A stretch of DNA of 10,079 nucleotides. It comes from Burkholderiaceae bacterium (GTDB lineage Bacteria > Pseudomonadota > Gammaproteobacteria > Burkholderiales > Burkholderiaceae_D). The notes beneath the pieces are model-generated. The model worked only from the letters and a program-made list of their open reading frames with translations, ran no database searches and was not told the DNA's origin. Shown one piece after another: positions 6,080 to 10,079 of the stretch; position 1 is the stretch's first letter; every line of letters starts with the position of its first letter. Position numbers and translations under genes: made by a program. Location: contig JAIELO010000005.1 in the NCBI GenBank assembly GCA_019752915.1, positions 1-10,079 of the forward strand, written 5' to 3'.

Positions 6080-7579
6080 TTACTTCACGCCGTGCATCAG
6101 TTTCTGGATCAGCGGTGCGATCAGGAACAGCAGTACGCCGCCAGCCATCAGCGAGTAGAAGCCGAAGGTGTAGCCGCTCAGTGCCGACACCACCGACATA
6201 CCGGCTTCGCCACTGACGTGCGAAGCGAAGATGCCGGACAGGTTGTTACCGATGCCGGTAGAGAGGAACCAGCCACCCATACCCAGACCGACCAGACGGG
6301 TAGGTGCCAGCTTGGTCACCATCGACAGGCCGATAGGCGACAGGCACAGTTCACCGATCGATTGCAGCACGTAGACCATGAACAGGGTCCAGAACGGAAT
6401 CTTGTTATCGATTTTGACCAGCATCGACAGGGCATACATCAACAGGCCGAAGGCGGCACCGTTGAACAGCAGGCCGAGTCCGAATTTACGCGGGATCGAA
6501 GGATTGGCGCTACGCATGGCCACCCAGATGAAGGCGATGACGGGTGCGAAGGCGATGATGGCCAGCGAGTTCACGGTCTGGAACCACGCAACCGGGAAGG
6601 TCCAGTTGAACATCGAGCGGTCAACGATCTTATCGGCCAGGAAGGTGAACGAGCTACCAGCCTGTTCGAAGAACATCCAGAACATGATGTTGAAGAAGAA
6701 GATCAGCAGCATGGCGATGACTTTGTCGCGTGCTACTTTACCGTTGCGGATACCTTCGATCAGCAGCATCACCGACAGCAGGATGAACAGGCCGGACAGC
6801 ACGATCTGCAGGTTGTTGGCGCCAGCGGCCAGCAGGAAGTACACCAGCGGGATCACGCACAGCGAACCGAGTACCACGTAAGCGAGACGCTTAGGATCGG
6901 CGTTGCTCTCATCCGGTGCGCCAATGCCTTTCAGCTGGGCGCGGCCGATGTAGAACCACACCAGGCTAATCAGCATGCCAACGCCAGCGGCCATGAACAC
7001 CACTTTATAAGCCGGCATGCCGTTGGTACCGAAGATGGCCGAGGCCAGCCACTCGGTCAGTACCGGTGCGACCAGCGCGCCGGAATTGATACCCATGTAG
7101 AAAATGGTGAAGCCGGAATCGCGGCGCGGGTCGGTGGTGCCATACAGCTTGCCGACCATGGTCGAGATGTTCGGTTTGAACATGCCGTTACCGACGATGA
7201 TGGTGGCCAGACCGAACTTGAACACGGTCTGGTCAGGGAAGGCGATCATGAATAGACCGGCCGCCATGAAGGAGGCACCCACCAGAATCGAGCGTTGATA
7301 GCCTAGTACGCGGTCAGCGACGTAGCCGCCGAACAGCGCTGCGGCATACACCAGCGCCAGATAGGAGCCGTAGACCAGATTGGCGGCAGATTCGCCGGTC
7401 GAGTCACCGCTATAGAACTGGGCGACGACGTAGAGCACCAGTGCCCAGCGTATGCCGTAGAACGCGAAGCGCTCCCAGAACTCGGTCATGAATAACATCC
7501 AGAGCGGAGCAGGGTGACCCATGATCTGCTTGAATTCGGGAATCTTCGCTTCCGTATTGATGGTGGTAGCACCGCTCAT
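6080..7579 (-). CDS. Proton-dependent oligopeptide transporter (POT/PTR2 family)
   Basis: A 499-residue inner-membrane symporter that brings di- and tripeptides in with protons. It shows the POT marks in order: EFWERFAFYG (33-42), the ExxER proton motif with Phe where many have Tyr; GGYVADRVLGYQR (84-96); GNGMFKPNIST (130-140) with the conserved Lys135; FYMGINSGALVAPVL (160-174), the PTR2 signature; FFEQAGSSF (303-311); and QSIGELCLSPIGLSM (406-420) with the conserved Glu410. Hydrophobic segments are spread along the whole length, consistent with 12 core helices plus the two extra helices usual in bacterial POTs. AGGAG sits 7 bases before the ATG. It is a single-gene unit, divergent from ppnN and convergent with glpD. 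Substrate range cannot be read, so I give no dtp-type symbol. Confidence 0.95.
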   Translation of the reverse strand: MSGATTINTEAKIPEFKQIMGHPAPLWMLFMTEFWERFAFYGIRWALVLYVVAQFYSGDSTGESAANLVYGSYLALVYAAALFGGYVADRVLGYQRSILVGASFMAAGLFMIAFPDQTVFKFGLATIIVGNGMFKPNISTMVGKLYGTTDPRRDSGFTIFYMGINSGALVAPVLTEWLASAIFGTNGMPAYKVVFMAAGVGMLISLVWFYIGRAQLKGIGAPDESNADPKRLAYVVLGSLCVIPLVYFLLAAGANNLQIVLSGLFILLSVMLLIEGIRNGKVARDKVIAMLLIFFFNIMFWMFFEQAGSSFTFLADKIVDRSMFNWTFPVAWFQTVNSLAIIAFAPVIAFIWVAMRSANPSIPRKFGLGLLFNGAAFGLLMYALSMLVKIDNKIPFWTLFMVYVLQSIGELCLSPIGLSMVTKLAPTRLVGLGMGGWFLSTGIGNNLSGIFASHVSGEAGMSVVSALSGYTFGFYSLMAGGVLLFLIAPLIQKLMHGVK

Positions 7580-7604
7580 GCGGCTTCTCCTATTTTTATG
7601 ATCG

Positions 7605-7638
7605 AAAAAAAGTGTCTCGGACTCCCTCGTGGGGAGCC
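7605..7638 (-). other. Hairpin and T7 run in the POT gene leader
   Basis: On the minus strand a 7-pair stem with one bulged base (7638-7619, arms GGCTCCC and GGGAGtCC) is followed after 7 bases by seven T's (7611-7605), and then the ribosome site. It resembles an attenuator, but the T-run is too far from the stem for a standard terminator. It may only be a leader hairpin. Confidence 0.3.
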
Positions 7639-7650
7639 AAATTGGGCGCC

Positions 7651-7656
7651 ATTTTA
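7651..7656 (-). promoter_or_regulatory. Weak candidate -10 box of the POT gene
   Basis: The minus strand reads TAAAAT, five of six matches to the -10 consensus. No -35 hexamer is recognisable at normal spacing. A start near 7644 would give a leader of about 65 bases containing the hairpin and T-run. Confidence 0.28.
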
Positions 7657-7729
7657 ATCTACAAATCGCCTGTCCCGGACATTTTGATGCGCTGTTCGAA
7701 AACTTGTGGCATTTGTGCTATGAAATCGA

Positions 7730-7765
7730 CGATAGCGGGTATGCGTAAAGTCAGCCCCGCTATCG
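7730..7765. repeat. Perfect 10-base inverted repeat upstream of ppnN
   Basis: CGATAGCGGG (7730-7739) and CCCGCTATCG (7756-7765) are exact inverted copies separated by 16 bases, with arm centres 26 bases apart. The right arm falls where the -35 of the TATATT box at 7778 would be, so an operator is possible. It could also be a transcribed hairpin if the promoter is further upstream. There is no T-tract, so it is not a standard terminator. Confidence 0.5.
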
Positions 7766-7777
7766 CGCCGTTTGTCG

Positions 7778-7783
7778 TATATT
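7778..7783 (+). promoter_or_regulatory. Weak candidate -10 box of ppnN
   Basis: TATATT matches the -10 consensus at five of six positions and would start transcripts near 7790, about 47 bases before the ppnN ATG. No -35 hexamer is present at 16-18 bases; the right arm of the 7730-7765 inverted repeat lies there instead. If real, this promoter would be expected to need an activator. Confidence 0.3.
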
Positions 7784-7836
7784 GAGGGCGCAGGCAGTTG
7801 CGCCGTGCATCGAATTTGAATAAGGATTTCTGCATC

Positions 7837-9207
7837 ATGGAACATGACGTTGTCGATACCCTGATTTCGCCCGAAGGACATCTGGAAGTCCTGTCGAAGG
7901 CGGAAGTGGCCAAACTGCTCGATACCAGCCAGGGTGGCCTATATAACACTTTACGTCGCTGCGCACTGGCTGTGCTCAATTGCGGCAGCACCATCGACGA
8001 TGGCAAGGAACTGCTGGAGCGTTACGAGTCGTTCGATATCAGCATCGTGCAGCGCGAGCGCGGCATCAAGCTCGATATCAAGGGCGCGCCGGGGATCGCC
8101 TTTGTTGACGGCAAAATGATCAAGGGCATTCACGAGCATCTGTTTGCCGTGCTGCGCGATATTATCTTTGTCAGTAACGAGATTAGTGATAATCCCAAGT
8201 TCGACATCGCCAGCACGGAAGGCATCACGGACGCAGTGTTCCATATTCTGCGTAACGCCGATGTGCTGAAACCGATGCTGAATCCGAAACTGGTGGTGTG
8301 CTGGGGCGGTCACTCGATTAATCGCGCCGAATATACCTACTCCAAGGAAGTCGGTTACCAGATGGGCTTGCGCGATCTGGACATCTGCACCGGTTGCGGC
8401 CCGGGTGCCATGAAAGGCCCGATGAAGGGCGCTACCATCGGTCACGCCAAACAGCGTCTGAGTACCGGACGCTATCTGGGGATTACCGAGCCGGGGATTA
8501 TTGCGGCGGAGTCGCCTAATCCTATCGTCAACGAACTGGTGATCATGCCCGATATCGAAAAGCGTCTGGAAGCGTTTGTGCGCACCGGTCACGGTATCGT
8601 GGTGTTCCCGGGTGGCGCGGGTACCGCCGAAGAGATTCTGTACATTCTCGGCATCCTGCTGCATCCGGATAACGCCGACGTGCCATTCCCGCTGATTTTC
8701 ACGGGGCCGGAAACGTCGCGCGAGTATTTCGTGCAGATTAACCAGTTTATTCACGATACGCTGGGGCCGGAGGCGCAGCAGCGCTACAAGATCATCATCG
8801 ACGATCCGGAACTGGTGGCGCGCGAAATGCAGAACGGTATCCGCGAAGTGCGTGAATACCGCAAGCAGCGTAGCGATGCCTATTACTATAACTGGGGTCT
8901 GAAGATCGATCCGGAGTTCCAGCGTCCGTTCGCGCCGACGCACGAGAATATGCGCAATCTGAGTCTGCACAAGCAGCAGCCAGTGCATCTGCTGGCGGCT
9001 AATCTGCGGCGCGCTTTCTCGGGCGTGGTGGCCGGGAACGTCAAGGAAGAAGGTATCCGCGCCATCGAGAAGTATGGCCACTTCGAAATCCATGGCGACC
9101 GTGACATCATGGGGCCGATGGACGCGCTGCTGGCGTCGTTCGTACTGCAGCATCGCATGAAGCTGGCCGGCAAGCACTACACGCCGTGCTACCGCGTGAT
9201 CCAGTAA
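7837..9207 (+). CDS. ppnN: Pyrimidine/purine nucleotide 5'-monophosphate nucleosidase (YgdH/PpnN)
   Basis: A 456-residue cytoplasmic enzyme of the lysine-decarboxylase-like (LOG) superfamily that splits nucleoside monophosphates into base and ribose 5-phosphate, a salvage step. In E. coli PpnN is a (p)ppGpp target; whether this one is cannot be read here. The N-terminal domain (1-145) carries SGL-like stretches close to E. coli YgdH, such as LRRCALAVLNCGS and LFAVLRDIIFV. The central domain has VVCWGGHSIN (153-162), ICTGCGPGAMKGPMKGA (183-199), MPDIEKRLEAFVR (237-249) and the LOG motif PGGAGTAEE (258-266). The C-terminal domain has NLRRAFSGVVAGNVKEEGIR (389-408). Length is nearly that of E. 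coli (454). ATG 7837 fits the family N-terminus and has AAGGA 10 bases before it. The frame is open back to TTG 7798, but that part does not look like the family. It stands alone between divergent and convergent neighbours. Confidence 0.96.
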   Translation: MEHDVVDTLISPEGHLEVLSKAEVAKLLDTSQGGLYNTLRRCALAVLNCGSTIDDGKELLERYESFDISIVQRERGIKLDIKGAPGIAFVDGKMIKGIHEHLFAVLRDIIFVSNEISDNPKFDIASTEGITDAVFHILRNADVLKPMLNPKLVVCWGGHSINRAEYTYSKEVGYQMGLRDLDICTGCGPGAMKGPMKGATIGHAKQRLSTGRYLGITEPGIIAAESPNPIVNELVIMPDIEKRLEAFVRTGHGIVVFPGGAGTAEEILYILGILLHPDNADVPFPLIFTGPETSREYFVQINQFIHDTLGPEAQQRYKIIIDDPELVAREMQNGIREVREYRKQRSDAYYYNWGLKIDPEFQRPFAPTHENMRNLSLHKQQPVHLLAANLRRAFSGVVAGNVKEEGIRAIEKYGHFEIHGDRDIMGPMDALLASFVLQHRMKLAGKHYTPCYRVIQ

Positions 9208-9230
9208 GTCGCCGGAAGTCCTTCGGCAAA

Positions 9231-9266
9231 AAAAAGCCCCGCAAGCATGACGCTGCGGGGCTTTTT
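9231..9266. terminator. Bidirectional Rho-independent terminator between ppnN and lysS
   Basis: Perfect 13-base arms, AAAAAGCCCCGCA (9231-9243) and TGCGGGGCTTTTT (9254-9266), enclose a 10-base loop. T's at 9262-9266 serve ppnN. The eight A's at 9228-9235 become a T8 tract for lysS on the minus strand. It lies 23 bases after the ppnN stop. Confidence 0.95.
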
Positions 9267-9272
9267 CTATCT

Positions 9273-9300
9273 GCCGGCCAGATCGTTCGATCCGGCTGGC
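9273..9300. other. Imperfect hairpin next to the lysS stop
   Basis: Arms 9273-9284 and 9289-9300 pair over 12 positions with one G-T wobble and one A-C mismatch around a GTTC loop. On the minus strand it precedes the main terminator and might protect or help end the lysS message. It has no T-run of its own. Confidence 0.35.
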
Positions 9301-9313
9301 GGACAGCGACAGC

Positions 9314-10079
9314 TTATTCTTCGCGGCGCAGGTGCGGGAACAGCAGCACGTCGCGGATGTTCGGCGAGTCGGTGATGATCATCATCAGACGGTCGATACC
9401 GATACCGCAACCACCGGCTGGCGGCATGCCGTATTCCAGCGCGCGGATGTAGTCGGCATCGTAGAACATGGCTTCTTCGTCGCCAGCATCCTTGGCGGCG
9501 ACTTGCGCCAGGAAGCGTGCCGACTGGTCTTCAGCGTCGTTCAGCTCGGAGAAACCGTTGGCGATCTCGCGACCCACCATGAACAGTTCGAAGCGTTCGG
9601 TGATACCCGCTTGCGTATCGGAGGCGCGCGCCAGTGGCGATACTTCGGCCGGGTAGTCGATGATGAAGGTTGGTTCCCACAACTGGGCTTCGGCAGTTTC
9701 CTCGAACAGCGCCAGTTGCAGCGCGCCCAGACCGGAGGTGGCAAACGGCTTGACGCCGAATTTCGCCAGTTCGGTTTTCAGGAATTCCATGTCGGTCAGC
9801 TGCTCGGGGGTGTAGCCCGGTGCGTATTTGTTGATCGCTTCAACGATGGTCAGACGGTGGAATGGCTTGGCCAGATCCAGTTCGCGACCGCCGTAGGTCA
9901 GGGTAGCGGTGCCGTGCGCATCGATGGCGGCCTGACGGATGATTTCTTCCGTGAAGGTCATGATCCATTTGTAGTCGGTGTAGGCCGCGTAGAATTCCAT
10001 CATGGTGAATTCCGGATTGTGACGGATCGACACGCCTTCGTTACGGAAGTTGCGGTTGATCTCGAACACGCGGTCAAAG
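9314..10079 (-). CDS. lysS: Lysyl-tRNA synthetase, class II, C-terminal half (5' end outside window)
   Basis: The last 254 codons of a class II aminoacyl-tRNA synthetase that charges tRNA-Lys in the cytoplasm. The frame stays open to the right edge; the first full codons read [15 protein letters not shown], the class II motif 2 region with its [16 protein letters not shown] follows, as in E. coli LysS. Further on are [15 protein letters not shown], then [17 protein letters not shown], which is typical of LysRS. Near the end GIGIDRLMM is motif 3 with its ATP-binding Arg. The protein stops shortly after NIRDVLLFP, as in relatives, so the C-terminus is complete. The anticodon-binding OB domain and motif 1 lie beyond the window. 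An apparent GTG start at 10069 is internal and not real. The gene is convergent with ppnN and shares its terminator. Nothing looks damaged or transferred. Confidence 0.98.
   Translation of the reverse strand, partial: FDRVFEINRNFRNEGVSIRHNPEFTMMEFYAAYTDYKWIMTFTEEIIRQAAIDAHGTATLTYGGRELDLAKPFHRLTIVEAINKYAPGYTPEQLTDMEFLKTELAKFGVKPFATSGLGALQLALFEETAEAQLWEPTFIIDYPAEVSPLARASDTQAGITERFELFMVGREIANGFSELNDAEDQSARFLAQVAAKDAGDEEAMFYDADYIRALEYGMPPAGGCGIGIDRLMMIITDSPNIRDVLLFPHLRREE

Noticed and set aside
6092..7255. A long open frame (about 387 codons) antisense to the POT transporter
   Set aside because: Extreme His/Gln/Asp content and no motif; it is the complement of hydrophobic codons of the transporter.
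7765..7804. Alternative pairings among GCGCC (7765), GGCGC (7787) and TGCGCC (7799), suggesting a switch before ppnN
   Set aside because: Stems are only 5-6 bases of simple GC sequence. The candidate transcript start near 7790 would exclude part of them. No known riboswitch features are visible.
7798..7836. TTG 7798 as the ppnN start, adding 13 residues
   Set aside because: There is no ribosome site upstream, and the added segment includes the AAGGA that serves ATG 7837. The family N-terminus fits ATG 7837.
7951..9177. A long open frame (about 408 codons) antisense to ppnN
   Set aside because: It lies wholly inside a gene with clear homology, shows no recognisable domain, and is rich in His, Arg and Gln as expected from reading codon-biased DNA backwards.
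10067..10069. GTG at 10069 as the start of the lysS gene
   Set aside because: The frame continues to the edge with FDR, conserved before [12 protein letters not shown] in LysRS, so the true start is outside the window.

Overview
The window is moderately GC-rich and holds ordinary chromosomal genes at high density. Gene content suggests a betaproteobacterium, probably in or near Neisseriales. The pointers are a Pseudomonas/Burkholderia/Chromobacterium-type secreted lipase with its own foldase, a PBP1A of neisserial-like length, a class II LysRS and a YgdH/PpnN nucleosidase. Genus assignment is inference. I see no tRNA, rRNA, CRISPR array, insertion sequence, phage gene or attachment site.

Layout. 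(1) 1-1024, minus strand: a secreted triacylglycerol lipase followed by the first 31 codons of its membrane-anchored foldase, which runs off the left edge. (2) 1200-1880, plus strand: a TetR/AcrR-type regulator divergent from the lipase. (3) 1948-4329, minus: penicillin-binding protein 1A, convergent with the regulator. (4) 4491-6026, plus: glycerol-3-phosphate dehydrogenase GlpD, divergent from PBP1A. (5) 6080-7579, minus: a POT-family peptide/H+ symporter, convergent with glpD across a strong bidirectional terminator. (6) 7837-9207, plus: nucleotide 5'-monophosphate nucleosidase PpnN, divergent from the symporter. (7) 9314-10079, minus: the C-terminal part of lysyl-tRNA synthetase, convergent with ppnN across a second strong bidirectional terminator.

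Apart from lipase-foldase, every gene looks like its own transcription unit, because strand alternates at each step. Lipase and foldase form a secretion pair: the exported lipase needs the foldase to fold in the periplasm before leaving by type II secretion. GlpD could use glycerol 3-phosphate derived from glycerol released by lipid hydrolysis, but no direct link is visible. All intergenic gaps are under 300 bases. They contain two clear terminators, one good sigma70 promoter (glpD), several weaker promoter candidates and a few unexplained inverted or direct repeats.

I found no convincing new biological system. The points most worth a second look are unusual residues in the lipase's conserved motifs, promoter positions that challenge the obvious start codons of the regulator and PBP1A, a perfect 10-bp inverted repeat upstream of ppnN, and repeated GTCCG motifs between the lipase and the regulator.
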